From Anaerolineae bacterium (lineage in GTDB: Bacteria; Chloroflexota; Anaerolineae; JAFGEY01), in NCBI GenBank assembly GCA_016929775.1, contig JAFGIE010000094.1, positions 1 to 23,947 on the forward strand: a stretch of DNA of 23,947 bases, read 5' to 3'. This document shows positions 1 through 8,066 of the stretch, one piece after another (the stretch's first letter is position 1; the number at the start of each line of letters is the position of its first letter). The notes under the pieces were generated by a model. The model worked only from the letters and a program-made list of their open reading frames with translations, was not told where the DNA came from and made no database searches. The translations under genes and the position numbers were made by a program.

Positions 1-1
1 G

Positions 2-688
2 CCCGACCTGCCTCCTGCGGGGGGAGATGCCGCTGCACGCGCAGCGGGCGGTTCGCAGGCGGCGGACCCCTGGCGCCGGGCGCTCGACCACACGGTGGAG
101 AGCGTGCCGCCCGAACTGCGCAACTCGGAGCAGTGGAAGCAACGCATCGCGCCGCTGTTGGACCAGGCCCGGCAGTGGGACGATCCGGGGCGCATCCAGG
201 CGCTGGACGACAGGATCCGGGCGATCGTCGACCTGCGCCGTCAGATCGACAGCAACCCCGCCTACCGCGCGCTACCCAAGCACCACCAGGATGCCTTGAT
301 CTGGCGGCGGCGTGGAGACGATCTGCTCGGGGCAGCGCGCGAACAGGACCGGCAGCGCCTCCTCTCGGGCCCGGCGCAAAAGCCGGCTCGTCCGCCCGCA
401 CCGGGCGCGCCGTCGCCAAGTGCGGCGCCTACGCAGCAGAAAGAGGTCGAGTTCATCGACGACCTGCGCACCTACCCGGTGCGGCGGGTCGAGAGCCCCT
501 TCCGCGCCCAGCAGCGCCAGCAGGGAGACGATCCGATTGCGCGCGACCTGTGGCGCTACCGCCGCGTCGATCCGCACAAGCCCGGCTTTGAGAGCGGTTG
601 GGAGAAGGGCAAGCGCTGGTGGCGCGAGCTCAAGGTGCTCTACGAGGAACTGCGGTTTGGCATTCCCAGACCGCCTGCGGAGGACTGA
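2..688 (+). CDS. Hypothetical protein, C-terminal part (5' end outside window)
   Basis: The frame is open from the first complete codon of the window to TGA at 686-688, so the start lies upstream; 228 residues are visible. I do not recognise the family. An Ala/Gly-rich lead-in is followed by a charged, probably helical stretch rich in Arg, Asp and Gln, then a Pro/Ala-rich linker (codons at about 370-430). A C-terminal block rich in Arg and Trp follows (FRAQQRQQGDDPIARDLW; GWEKGKRWWRELK). There is no Cys, membrane segment or catalytic motif. The stop is 2 bases before the ATG of the FHA gene, whose ribosome site (GGAGGA) lies inside this gene's end, so the two are probably translated from one message. 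Function unknown; the reading frame itself is well supported by this tight junction and the balanced composition. Confidence 0.7.
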   Translation, partial: PDLPPAGGDAAARAAGGSQAADPWRRALDHTVESVPPELRNSEQWKQRIAPLLDQARQWDDPGRIQALDDRIRAIVDLRRQIDSNPAYRALPKHHQDALIWRRRGDDLLGAAREQDRQRLLSGPAQKPARPPAPGAPSPSAAPTQQKEVEFIDDLRTYPVRRVESPFRAQQRQQGDDPIARDLWRYRRVDPHKPGFESGWEKGKRWWRELKVLYEELRFGIPRPPAED

Positions 689-690
689 CC

Positions 691-1899
691 ATGGCGCAAC
701 AAGCCGAGCGTAACGACGCGACGCAGTCCGCCGAGCGGCACATGGCGCGCGTCGACCTGTGGCTCGAGGAAGTGCCCGACGTCGATGACCTGGGCGAGCG
801 GCGGCTCTCGCTAGAACGCGTGTGCCAGCACGCGCGCGCTGCGGCGGAGGGGTACGTCGCGGCGTCGCTCTCGTGGGGGGCTGCGGAGGCGCGCCTCGCT
901 GAGGCGATCGCGCTCGCCGCTCTGGCAGAGCTGGACGAGGGCCAAGCGCGAGAGGATCGCCTCGCGCAGGCGGTGGAGGCGTGCCAGGCTGCCTGCGCCC
1001 AGATCGGGGAGGGCGGACAGGGGCAGCTCAGCCTCTGTGCCGGGATCTGGGCGGGCTGTGCCGAGGTGCTGCTCCAGGTGTATGCGCTTTCCGGCGGGGA
1101 CCTGGCGCGGCGTGCGGCGCTCGAACCGCTGGTCGAGGCGCTCGGCGACGCGACCGGCGAGGCGCTGCGCTGGGACCGGGCCTACCGCCAAGAGGGTCGC
1201 GATGCGCTGCTCATGGCGCAGGTCGCAGAGGCGGTCGCCGACCTGGAGGAGGACCCCCAGCAGCGCCTCACAGCCACACAAGCCTGCGCCGACCTCGCCC
1301 TGACGGCGGGCGCCTACTTGCAGCAGACGGGCGACGTGGAGGAGATGAACCGTGCTTACGACCTGATCCGCAACGCCCAGGGTGCACTGCAGGCGGCGCG
1401 CGCCGCGGCGCCGTCGGCGCTGCAGCGGTGTGCGCGGTGCGGGAGCGAACAGCCGCCGGGCGCGCGCTACTGCACGATCTGCGGGGCGCCGCTGGGGGCG
1501 GATGCTGCCCTACTGGGCGAGAGTTGCCTGGTGCTGCGCGATGGTCCAGACGCCGGTCGGCGCCACGCGCTGCGCGATGGTCTCGCGATCGGGCGGAGCG
1601 CAGACAATGACGTCGTGCTGGCGATGCAGCTCGTCTCGCGCCATCACGCCGTGCTGCGGCGGACAGGGGAGGGCTATGCGATCGTCGATCTGGGAAGCAG
1701 CAACGGGACGCGGGTGAACGGGACCCGGATCGAGCGATCTGCGCTGCTGCGCGACGGGGACACGATCGCCATCGGTGGGCTCGAGCTCACGGTGCAGCTT
1801 GCGCCGGGCGCTGCGGCGCCGGCAGTCTGTCCCTCCTGCGGGGAGCCGGTCGCGCCAGGGTGCGCGTTCTGCGTGCGGTGCGGGGCGCGCCTGGCATAG
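691..1899 (+). CDS. FHA-domain protein with two zinc ribbons
   Basis: 402 residues, starting at ATG 691 behind GGAGGA at 679-684. Residues about 1-240 are helical and Ala/Leu/Glu-rich, possibly TPR-like, with no family I recognise. A zinc ribbon follows with Cys247, Cys250, Cys261 and Cys264. Then comes a forkhead-associated domain at about 275-372 with the diagnostic GRS (301-303), SRHH (316-319) and SSNGT (336-340) motifs. A second zinc ribbon closes the protein with Cys380, Cys383, Cys394 and Cys397. FHA domains bind phosphothreonine peptides, so the protein probably docks onto a target of a Ser/Thr kinase; no kinase gene is visible here. No signal peptide or membrane helix, so it should be cytoplasmic. 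It sits in a run of three plus-strand genes and may work with the membrane protein that follows 10 bases later. FHA and ribbon calls are firm; the biological role is not. Confidence 0.9.
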   Translation: MAQQAERNDATQSAERHMARVDLWLEEVPDVDDLGERRLSLERVCQHARAAAEGYVAASLSWGAAEARLAEAIALAALAELDEGQAREDRLAQAVEACQAACAQIGEGGQGQLSLCAGIWAGCAEVLLQVYALSGGDLARRAALEPLVEALGDATGEALRWDRAYRQEGRDALLMAQVAEAVADLEEDPQQRLTATQACADLALTAGAYLQQTGDVEEMNRAYDLIRNAQGALQAARAAAPSALQRCARCGSEQPPGARYCTICGAPLGADAALLGESCLVLRDGPDAGRRHALRDGLAIGRSADNDVVLAMQLVSRHHAVLRRTGEGYAIVDLGSSNGTRVNGTRIERSALLRDGDTIAIGGLELTVQLAPGAAAPAVCPSCGEPVAPGCAFCVRCGARLA

Positions 1900-1909
1900 G
1901 AGACACACG

Positions 1910-2479
1910 ATGCACGCATTTTACCGGTGGATCACGGTCCTCTCTTCGCTCGTCATCGGCGGCGCGACGATCGCCACGCTGATCGCCTTCCGGCGCGAGC
2001 GCCGCATCGGCGTGGGTATGCTCTTGCTCTCGATCGCGATCAGTGCGGGGGCGCTGCTGCTCTATGTGCTGGTCAGCGGCGCGCGGACAAGCTGGCTTGC
2101 CGCCGGCGCCGCGCTGGCGCTTGGCCTGGCGCTCGGCGGCGTGCGCGGAGGGACGACGCGGCTCTCCTGGCGAGAGGGGTACGTCGTGGGACGCAGCTCG
2201 TGGCTGTCCATGCTGGTATGGGGCCTGTCGTACGCGATCGCACACCTGCTCAACCTCTTTCGCTCGCCCCTGCTCTCCTCGTCTGCCCTGATCCTGCTCT
2301 GCCTGAGCACAGGCGCCCAGGTTGCAGAGGGCGTGACCATGCTGATCCGCCGCCTGCGTCTCTCCCCCGCGGATGCAGCGCCTGCGGCGCCCTTGTCGCC
2401 CGGCACGCTGCCCGAGCGGGCGCCGCCGTCACCGCCTCCTGTGCCGCCCCCGCCGCCGACGCTGCCCGAGCGCAGCTGA
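1910..2479 (+). CDS. Small polytopic membrane protein with proline-rich tail
   Basis: 189 residues from ATG 1910, ten bases after the FHA gene stop, with AGGAGA just upstream. Hydrophobic segments at about residues 8-27, 35-57, 63-80, 100-118 and 123-140 suggest four to five membrane helices. The last 40 residues are soluble, proline-rich and probably disordered (PPSPPPVPPPPP near the C-terminus), with the tripeptide LPE repeated (TLPERAP and TLPERS). I do not recognise the family. Its position directly behind an FHA protein suggests the two belong to one system, with the tail as a possible protein-interaction site; that is inference. The gene ends facing the convergent acetyltransferase gene with 67 bases between the stops, where I see no clear terminator. 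Confidence 0.75.
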   Translation: MHAFYRWITVLSSLVIGGATIATLIAFRRERRIGVGMLLLSIAISAGALLLYVLVSGARTSWLAAGAALALGLALGGVRGGTTRLSWREGYVVGRSSWLSMLVWGLSYAIAHLLNLFRSPLLSSSALILLCLSTGAQVAEGVTMLIRRLRLSPADAAPAAPLSPGTLPERAPPSPPPVPPPPPTLPERS

Positions 2480-2546
2480 CCGGACCTGCCCGCACGCCCC
2501 CTACTTGCCCGCACGCGCTGTTGCCTTTGCCTCGCGCCGTGCACGG

Positions 2547-3425
2547 TCAGTGACCTGCGTCCCCGTGAGAGCGCAGGTCCAGGCGCATGACGTGCGCCTC
2601 GTCCCCGAGCAGGTGAAAGCCGAACCACGCGTACAGCCGCTGCGCGCGCGCGTTGTCCAGTTGGGTGTTGAGCGTGATCGCAAAGGCCCGCCGCTTCTCG
2701 AAAAAGGCAATGCCCTCTGCCAAAAGGCGGATCGCGATGCCCTGCCCCTGAAAGCAAGGATGGACGGCGATGCGCGTGACGTGTCCGTGCCGCCCGACCA
2801 AGCTGAGCGCCACGTATCCGGCGATCGTCCCTTCGAACTCGGCTACGCCGACGTACGGCATGCGCGCCAGGCAGGTGCGGAGCGTGCGGCGCGTGTTGCG
2901 CCATAGGGGCTCGAAGGCAAGCTCGTCGATCGCCAGGATCGCGTCGAGGTCCTGCTCCCGCGCGGGGCGCACGTGCACGCGGCGGTTGCCCGGGTGGGGG
3001 ATGTCGAAACGATCCTTCTGGAGGGTGATGACGGTGTCCGTATGGACAAAGCCGGCGGCGGCGAGGGCGTCGAGCAACCATCGCTCGATGCCGATGTAGG
3101 CGAGCGTCCCCACGCCCGCCTCGCCGAGGACGCATCTGGCGGTTGGCAGCAGGGCGCGCAGGACGTCGCGCTCGCGCCAGTGGTCCCGCGCGGCAAAGGC
3201 CACGATCTGGGCGATCGTGGGTGGTTCGATGGCGGCGGCGCAGACCCCTGCCACCGCGGCGTCCTCCTCGACGAGGAACAAAGTACAGCGGCGGAGCAGA
3301 TCTGCGGTTGAGCTGTCGTCGTGCTCGGGGTCGGTGCGGATCACGACGCGGTGGGCGCGGCGTAGGGCGTCCAGGGCCACTTCCTCGTCATCGCCGGATG
3401 CAACGCGGGTCTGATAGCCAGGCAT
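2547..3425 (-). CDS. GNAT-family N-acetyltransferase (double-domain)
   Basis: 292 residues. The C-terminal half (about 150-285) is a GNAT fold: the acetyl-CoA pyrophosphate-binding motif is seen as TRIAVHPCFQGQGIAIRLL (217-235), followed by the motif B strand and helix with NTQLDNARAQRLYAWFGF (253-270). It resembles RimI-type ribosomal-protein or small-molecule acetyltransferases. The N-terminal half (about 5-140) looks like a second, degenerate GNAT domain without a clear CoA loop, so this is probably a tandem-GNAT protein with one active site. The acceptor substrate cannot be read from the sequence. It is the last gene of the minus-strand operon with ugd and acpS, starting 26 bases after the acpS stop; only a weak GGGACGAG precedes the ATG. 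Confidence 0.85.
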   Translation of the reverse strand: MPGYQTRVASGDDEEVALDALRRAHRVVIRTDPEHDDSSTADLLRRCTLFLVEEDAAVAGVCAAAIEPPTIAQIVAFAARDHWRERDVLRALLPTARCVLGEAGVGTLAYIGIERWLLDALAAAGFVHTDTVITLQKDRFDIPHPGNRRVHVRPAREQDLDAILAIDELAFEPLWRNTRRTLRTCLARMPYVGVAEFEGTIAGYVALSLVGRHGHVTRIAVHPCFQGQGIAIRLLAEGIAFFEKRRAFAITLNTQLDNARAQRLYAWFGFHLLGDEAHVMRLDLRSHGDAGH

Positions 3426-3451
3426 CGCTCGTCCCAGGCAGGCGCTGCCAG

Positions 3452-3850
3452 CTACTCAGCCTGCTCACTGCACTGCGCGACGACCACGGCGATCGCCTGG
3501 AGCTCGGTGTGTGAGAGGCTGATCGCCCAACGATCGAGGCGCTGCTGGCGTGCGTACACGGCAGCGCGCCCGTAGAGGGCGACCTCGGGCTTGCCCAACC
3601 GGTTGGTGCGCACCTCGGCATCGTGGAACCCGATCCCGCCCTGCCACCAGATGCCGACGCCGAGCGCCTTCGAGACCGCCTCCTTGGCGGCAAAGCGCAC
3701 GGCGAGCTCTTGGACCCGCCCGCGGCAGCGCGCGATCTCGTGGTCCGTGTAGACACGCCGTAGGAAGCGGTCTCCCCAGCGCTCGATCGCGCGTGCGATG
3801 CGCGGCACTTGTACAATGTCTACCCCGACGGCTAGTGGGATCGGGATCAT
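3452..3850 (-). CDS. acpS: Holo-[acyl-carrier-protein] synthase
   Basis: 132 residues, the usual length for AcpS. The enzyme transfers 4'-phosphopantetheine from coenzyme A to the serine of acyl carrier protein in the cytoplasm. The family signature is intact: VGVDIVQVPRI (8-18), with the metal-binding Asp in GVDIV, and RFAAKEAVSKALG (53-65) carrying the second acidic ligand, then the GxPxV strand (LGKPEVAL) and the SLSHT block. The start overlaps the ugd stop as ATGA (3847-3850), so translation is probably coupled to ugd. The pairing with a sugar-nucleotide dehydrogenase is not functionally obvious and may simply be a shared message. Confidence 0.95.
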   Translation of the reverse strand: MIPIPLAVGVDIVQVPRIARAIERWGDRFLRRVYTDHEIARCRGRVQELAVRFAAKEAVSKALGVGIWWQGGIGFHDAEVRTNRLGKPEVALYGRAAVYARQQRLDRWAISLSHTELQAIAVVVAQCSEQAE

Positions 3851-5169
3851 CGCAGCGCCTCGCCGCTATAGCCACGTCCCATGCCGCGGTAGATAAAGCC
3901 CATCTCGCGCATGGTCTGTGGGTCGTAGACGTTGCGCCCGTCGAGCAGGATCGGCTGCCGCATCAGGTCCCGCACGCGCGCCATGTCGAGCTGCTTGAAC
4001 TCGTTCCACTCGGTGACCAGCATGACGGCGTCCGCGTCCTGTGCGGCGTCATAGGGGGTCTCGCAAAAGACGACGCGCGGGAAGGCGGGGCGGGCCCGCT
4101 CCATTGCTACGGGGTCATAGGCGCGCACGATCGCGCCCTCGTCCTGCAGCATGCGGATGATGCTGATCGAGGGCGCGTCGCGCATGTCGTCGGTGTTGGG
4201 CTTGAAGGTCAGGCCCCAAATCGCGATCGTCTTGCCCCGAAAGCCGCCCAGGATCTCGCGCACCTTGGTCACCGTGCGCTTGCGCTGGTCGGTGTTGATC
4301 TCGGTCACGGCGCGCAGCATCTGTGGGTGTTGGCCATGCACGGCGGCAATGTACGCCAGGGCGCGCACGTCCTTGGGGAAACATGACCCGCCCCAGCCGA
4401 TGCCCGCTTCGAGGAACTCGCGCGAGATGCGCCGGTCCGTGCCCATCCCGTGCGCCACCACCCGCACGTCGGCGCCCAGCGCCTCGCAGATATTGGCGAT
4501 CTCGTTGATGAACGAGATCTTGGAGGCGAGAAAGGCGTTCGCCGCATACTTGATCATCTCGGCGGTGCGCGGATCGGTCACGATCAGCTCGGCGTCCAGG
4601 GCACGGTAGAGCTGCGAGACCACCTCGGCGGCGCGCGGATCGGTCGTGCCTAGCACGATCCGGTCGGGGTGCATCCAGTCATAGACCGCCGACCCCTCGC
4701 GCAGGAACTCGGGGTTGGCGACCACCGAGTAGGGGACATCGCGGCGGGTAAGGTTCTGTTGGATCAGGTCGGCGATCCAGTCTCCGGTGCCGATCGGCAC
4801 GGTGCTGCGGTTCACGATCACCACCGGTTGGTGGATCCGCGCCGCAACAGCGCGCACCGCGTGCTCGACGTCGTCGAGATCGGTCTCGCCTTCCAGCCCG
4901 GCGGGCGTGCCGACGCACACAAAGACCAGCTCCGCATCGCGCATGCCCTCGTCGTAGGACGTAGAGAACGTCAGGCGTCCGGCGGCGACGTTGCGCTGGA
5001 CGACCTCTGCTAGGCCCGGTTCGTAGATCGGGAGCACGCCGCGGTTCAGGTCGTTGACCTTGTCCTGGTCGATGTCCAACCCGATCACGCCGTTGCCCAG
5101 GTCGGCGAGGCAAGCGCTGTTGGTCAGGCCCGCGTAGCCGGTTCCGATCACGCAGATCCGTTTCTTCAC
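3847..5169 (-). CDS. ugd: UDP-glucose 6-dehydrogenase
   Basis: 440 residues, typical length. It oxidises UDP-glucose to UDP-glucuronate with two NAD+, supplying acidic sugars for surface polysaccharides. The N-terminal Rossmann fold starts with CVIGTGYAGL; conserved blocks include FVCVGTP, the NPEFLREGSA block with DRIVLG, the central helix motif KYAANAFLASKISFINEIAN, and the catalytic cysteine in GIGWGGSCFPKD. The C-terminal UDP-binding domain has WGLTFKPNTDDMRDAPS. GTG (5167-5169) is the start, preceded by GGAGG six bases upstream. It begins 25 bases after the FAD-oxidoreductase stop and overlaps acpS by four bases, placing it mid-operon. A nucleotide-sugar dehydrogenase of another specificity (UDP-ManNAc or GDP-mannose) is possible but fits less well. 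Confidence 0.93.
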   Translation of the reverse strand: MKKRICVIGTGYAGLTNSACLADLGNGVIGLDIDQDKVNDLNRGVLPIYEPGLAEVVQRNVAAGRLTFSTSYDEGMRDAELVFVCVGTPAGLEGETDLDDVEHAVRAVAARIHQPVVIVNRSTVPIGTGDWIADLIQQNLTRRDVPYSVVANPEFLREGSAVYDWMHPDRIVLGTTDPRAAEVVSQLYRALDAELIVTDPRTAEMIKYAANAFLASKISFINEIANICEALGADVRVVAHGMGTDRRISREFLEAGIGWGGSCFPKDVRALAYIAAVHGQHPQMLRAVTEINTDQRKRTVTKVREILGGFRGKTIAIWGLTFKPNTDDMRDAPSISIIRMLQDEGAIVRAYDPVAMERARPAFPRVVFCETPYDAAQDADAVMLVTEWNEFKQLDMARVRDLMRQPILLDGRNVYDPQTMREMGFIYRGMGRGYSGEALR

Positions 5170-5194
5170 TACGACCTCCCGGAGACCCGATCCC

Positions 5195-6475
5195 CTATGC
5201 GCCCATCACCTGCGCGATGCGCTGCCCTACCTCCACGGCATAGTTTGTGCCGCGATCCCAGGGATAGACGTGGTGCATGCTGGCCCAGTAGAGGTTGGGC
5301 AGGACCGGCAGCTCCAGTTTGGGCACGTGGTGCGAATGGTCTATCAGCGGGACGGGCTGCGCGTACGCTTCGCGGAACGACCACCGGGCGCGGACCCAGC
5401 TGTCCTCGAACTCGGGACGGACGCGAAGCAGCGCCGGACGGTAGCGTTGGTAGAGCGCGTCCGTGTCCATGGCCATTTCGGGCGCGTCGAGGGGCAGGTA
5501 GTCGCCGAGGTAGACGATCACGTCGCCGCCATAGTGCGCCGCATCCTGGTAGTTGGTGTGCTCGACCATCGCCAGGCATGGAAATTCGCCCGCCGGCAGG
5601 TTCAGCCAGTAGGTCCCATCGGTCAGGATCGAACGGCTGAGGGCGAGGATCAGGACGACGGTCCCGGTCGACCTGAGGCCCGACAGGTGCGCGGCATACG
5701 CGGCAGGCAGGTCCGCGACCATGTCGCGCAGCCTGTGGGGTGACGTCGTCGTCAAGACCTGGTCGAACCGTTCGCGCTGACCGCCCGCTAGCGTCAGCGC
5801 CACCTGGCGTCCCTCCTGCGCGATGCCGTCGACCGGCGTCTCTAGGTGGACAGCGCCGCCATGGCTGCGCACGCCGTCGACCAGGCGGTCGACAAAGACC
5901 TGGAATCCCCCGTCAAAGTACCCTAGGCGCGGGGTGCGCGCAGCGATGCGCGCCCAGAACCACGCCATGTTGACCTGGTTCGAGTACGCCTTGAACTTGC
6001 CGCGCAGCATCGGTTCCCAAAGCTCGCTGTAGGCGCGCGTGCCCATCGTGCGGCGCAGCCAGCTATGCGCGGTGGTATGCTCGAGCACGGTGCCATCCCG
6101 GACGAGGTACTTGAGGTAGGCGATCACCATGCCGGCACGCAGGTTGTGGTGCAGCGGCAGGCGGGGGTAAAGCGCTGCGGCGATCGGGCTGTCGTAGGGA
6201 TAGGGATGCCCGTCGACCCACAGCGATGTCGTGGGCCGACTAAAGGTGAGCGCGGCGCCCAGCTCCTCTGCCAGCGCCACGATCGCGCGGTCGCCCGCAA
6301 AGATGTGCCGGTAGAAGCGGTCCAGGGTCCAGTCCCACCCGGGGACGCGGAACCCAGAGGAGAGCCCGCCCGGGATCGCCTGCGCCTCGAACAGGGTCAC
6401 CTGGTGACCCTGTTTCCCCAGTTCGTACGCGGCGGTGAGCCCGGCGATGCCCGCGCCGACGATGCCAATTCTCAT
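5195..6475 (-). CDS. FAD-dependent oxidoreductase (amine oxidase / protoporphyrinogen-oxidase-like fold)
   Basis: 426 residues from ATG at 6473-6475, preceded by CGGAGGTGGC; the frame is open far upstream but that extension has no ribosome site and lies over a promoter. Residues 1-35 form the FAD-binding Rossmann motif: IVGAGIAGLTAAYELG, then the acidic strand end LFEA and PGGLSSGF. The C-terminus has the amine-oxidase-type closing motif (YWASMHHVYPWDRGTNYAVEVGQ region). The fold matches flavoproteins such as HemY, phytoene desaturase and UDP-galactopyranose mutase relatives. The 2 kb downstream carries ugd, so a role in sugar or lipid-carrier modification for the envelope is plausible. Substrate unknown. 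It is the first gene of the operon led by the promoter at 6579-6607. Confidence 0.85.
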   Translation of the reverse strand: MRIGIVGAGIAGLTAAYELGKQGHQVTLFEAQAIPGGLSSGFRVPGWDWTLDRFYRHIFAGDRAIVALAEELGAALTFSRPTTSLWVDGHPYPYDSPIAAALYPRLPLHHNLRAGMVIAYLKYLVRDGTVLEHTTAHSWLRRTMGTRAYSELWEPMLRGKFKAYSNQVNMAWFWARIAARTPRLGYFDGGFQVFVDRLVDGVRSHGGAVHLETPVDGIAQEGRQVALTLAGGQRERFDQVLTTTSPHRLRDMVADLPAAYAAHLSGLRSTGTVVLILALSRSILTDGTYWLNLPAGEFPCLAMVEHTNYQDAAHYGGDVIVYLGDYLPLDAPEMAMDTDALYQRYRPALLRVRPEFEDSWVRARWSFREAYAQPVPLIDHSHHVPKLELPVLPNLYWASMHHVYPWDRGTNYAVEVGQRIAQVMGA

Positions 6476-6578
6476 GCCACCTCCGTTCGCCCGCTCGGCG
6501 CGTCGGCAGCGCGCACGTAGGAGCGGGGGCTTTGCTGTGTGTTGCCGCCTGTTCGCGCACACGCGGACGTGAGCGCAC

Positions 6579-6607
6579 ATTTTACTTGATCCCGTCAGCA
6601 GGCGCAA
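6579..6607 (-). promoter_or_regulatory. Sigma-70-type promoter for the FAD-oxidoreductase/ugd/acpS/GNAT operon
   Basis: On the minus strand TTGCGC (6607-6602) is followed after 17 bases by TAAAAT (6584-6579). Transcription would start near 6572, leaving a leader of about 97 bases before the ATG at 6475. It lies just downstream of the LuxR/Kelch gene, separating that gene from the operon. Confidence 0.6.
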
Positions 6608-6644
6608 GCACCTGTCTGGGAGAGGGCAGGGGTTCTGAACCCCG

Positions 6645-8003
6645 TCACTCGCTCGCCTGGCCCATGGTCCTCGGCAGGTAGAGGCGATAGAGCGCACGGT
6701 AGGCGTGGTTGGCGCCCAGGTACCCGCCATCCCACCCGCCGATGGCGTGCAGCATGGTGCCGCTCGCGACGACGCCGAGGTTGCGCCACTCTTGTAGGCG
6801 CGGCGAGGGCAGCGTGTGCCACGTGCCCTGGGTGGGATCGGTGGCGTGCGGGCTATAGTACTCGTTCTCGACCAGGTAGCTGTCCCACCCACCGCCGATC
6901 GCGTACAGCGCATTGCCGATCACGGCGGTGCCCAGCCCGGCGCGCGGCGCGCTCATCGCCGGGCAGCTGTTCCACACGCCGGTTTGCGGGTCATAGACCT
7001 CGCACAGGTCGAGCTCGTCCTGCCCGTCGTACCCGCCGACGACATAGATCCGGGGGCCGTTCACCTCCAGCGTTCCCGCGCCGGCGAACGCGCGCGCGGT
7101 GGGCATGCTGGCGAGGGTCGTCCACGCGTCGGACGCCGGGTCGTAGCGCAGCGCCTGAGCGCAGTATGCCGACCCGTCCCACCCGCCAAAGAGATAGAGC
7201 TGCCCGTCGTGCGCGGCAAGGGCATAGGCGCCCACGCCAGTGGGCATGGGGCTCCCCTCCGACCAGGCGCTGGTCTCCAGGTCGAGGACCTCGATCCGGT
7301 CGCTCATCTGCCCGTTCTCCAGCGTCCCGCCGGGGACATAGATCCGTCCGTCGATCGCCACGGCGCCGATGTTGGCGACCGCCGTCGGCTTGTCTGGACC
7401 GCGCACCCAGTCGTCCGACTGTGCAAGGTAGACGTCGACGGCGTTGCTGACGCCCGCCGCGCTCTCGCCCCCGATCGCGTATAGCTCTCCGTCGTGCGCG
7501 GCGAGAGCAAGGCGGCTGCGCGGGACAGGCATCTGTGCCAGCGCCTGCCAGCGAGAGCGCTCGCCGGGCACCCAGCTCGGCGTGGCGACGCGCCGGTCCG
7601 TGAACGGTCCAGATGGCTGGGCAGGGCGAGGCCAGACCAGCCACAGCCCGAGCCCGACGAGCAGCGCAGCCACGACGAGGTAGATCTGCTTCCATACGGG
7701 AAAGGGCGACGCGTCGGTCCGCGGCGCAGGCGGCGCCCCGGCGTCCGCCGGCTCGGGCCCGCCCTCGGCGGCGATGCCTCCCTCTTGCTCGAGCTGTACC
7801 CAGCCCATGCGCAGGGCGACCATGCTGGCTTCGGTGCGCGAGCTGACGTTGAGCTTGCCATAGATGTTGCGCAGGTGGACTTTGACCGTGTTGGGGCTGA
7901 TGAACAGCGCCTGCGCGATCTCTTTGTTGGTCATCCCCTGTGCCAGGAGCTCTACCAGCTCCAGTTCGCGCTCGCTCAGCGCCTCGATCGGTTCCTCTAC
8001 CAT
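6645..8003 (-). CDS. Membrane-anchored LuxR-type regulator with Kelch-repeat sensor domain
   Basis: 452 residues. Residues 7-68 are a complete LuxR/GerE helix-turn-helix: LSERELELVELLAQGMTNKE, then IAQALFISPNTVKVHLRNIY and GKLNVSSRTEA. An acidic Ala/Gly/Pro linker (71-100) leads to one membrane helix at about 104-126 (IYLVVAALLVGLGLWLVW). Residues 150-445 hold six Kelch repeats, each with the GG pair: YAIGGES, YVPGGTL, YLFGGWDG, YVVGGYDG, YAIGGGWD and HAIGGWDG. That is enough for a six-bladed beta-propeller. The expected topology puts DNA binding in the cytoplasm and the propeller outside, like ToxR/CadC one-component regulators but with a LuxR-type DNA-binding part. Target genes are unknown; the operon immediately downstream (envelope sugar genes) is a candidate. 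The ATG at 8003 has AGGGG directly upstream. Confidence 0.88.
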   Translation of the reverse strand: MVEEPIEALSERELELVELLAQGMTNKEIAQALFISPNTVKVHLRNIYGKLNVSSRTEASMVALRMGWVQLEQEGGIAAEGGPEPADAGAPPAPRTDASPFPVWKQIYLVVAALLVGLGLWLVWPRPAQPSGPFTDRRVATPSWVPGERSRWQALAQMPVPRSRLALAAHDGELYAIGGESAAGVSNAVDVYLAQSDDWVRGPDKPTAVANIGAVAIDGRIYVPGGTLENGQMSDRIEVLDLETSAWSEGSPMPTGVGAYALAAHDGQLYLFGGWDGSAYCAQALRYDPASDAWTTLASMPTARAFAGAGTLEVNGPRIYVVGGYDGQDELDLCEVYDPQTGVWNSCPAMSAPRAGLGTAVIGNALYAIGGGWDSYLVENEYYSPHATDPTQGTWHTLPSPRLQEWRNLGVVASGTMLHAIGGWDGGYLGANHAYRALYRLYLPRTMGQASE

Positions 8004-8066
8004 CCCCTAGCCCTTGTCCGTCACGCGTTGAATCAGCGCTTCGCCGCCAGCCCCACACAGAACGGA

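Noticed and set aside
6629..6643. GGGGTT-CTG-AACCCC hairpin as the LuxR/Kelch terminator
   Set aside because: Only 6 bp and no T-run after it on the minus strand; too weak to call as a feature.
5195..6913. A longer start for the FAD oxidoreductase, giving 572 residues
   Set aside because: The extension is Arg/Ala/Cys-rich, overlaps the Kelch gene end and the promoter, and the FAD motif starts correctly at the ATG at 6475 with a strong ribosome site.
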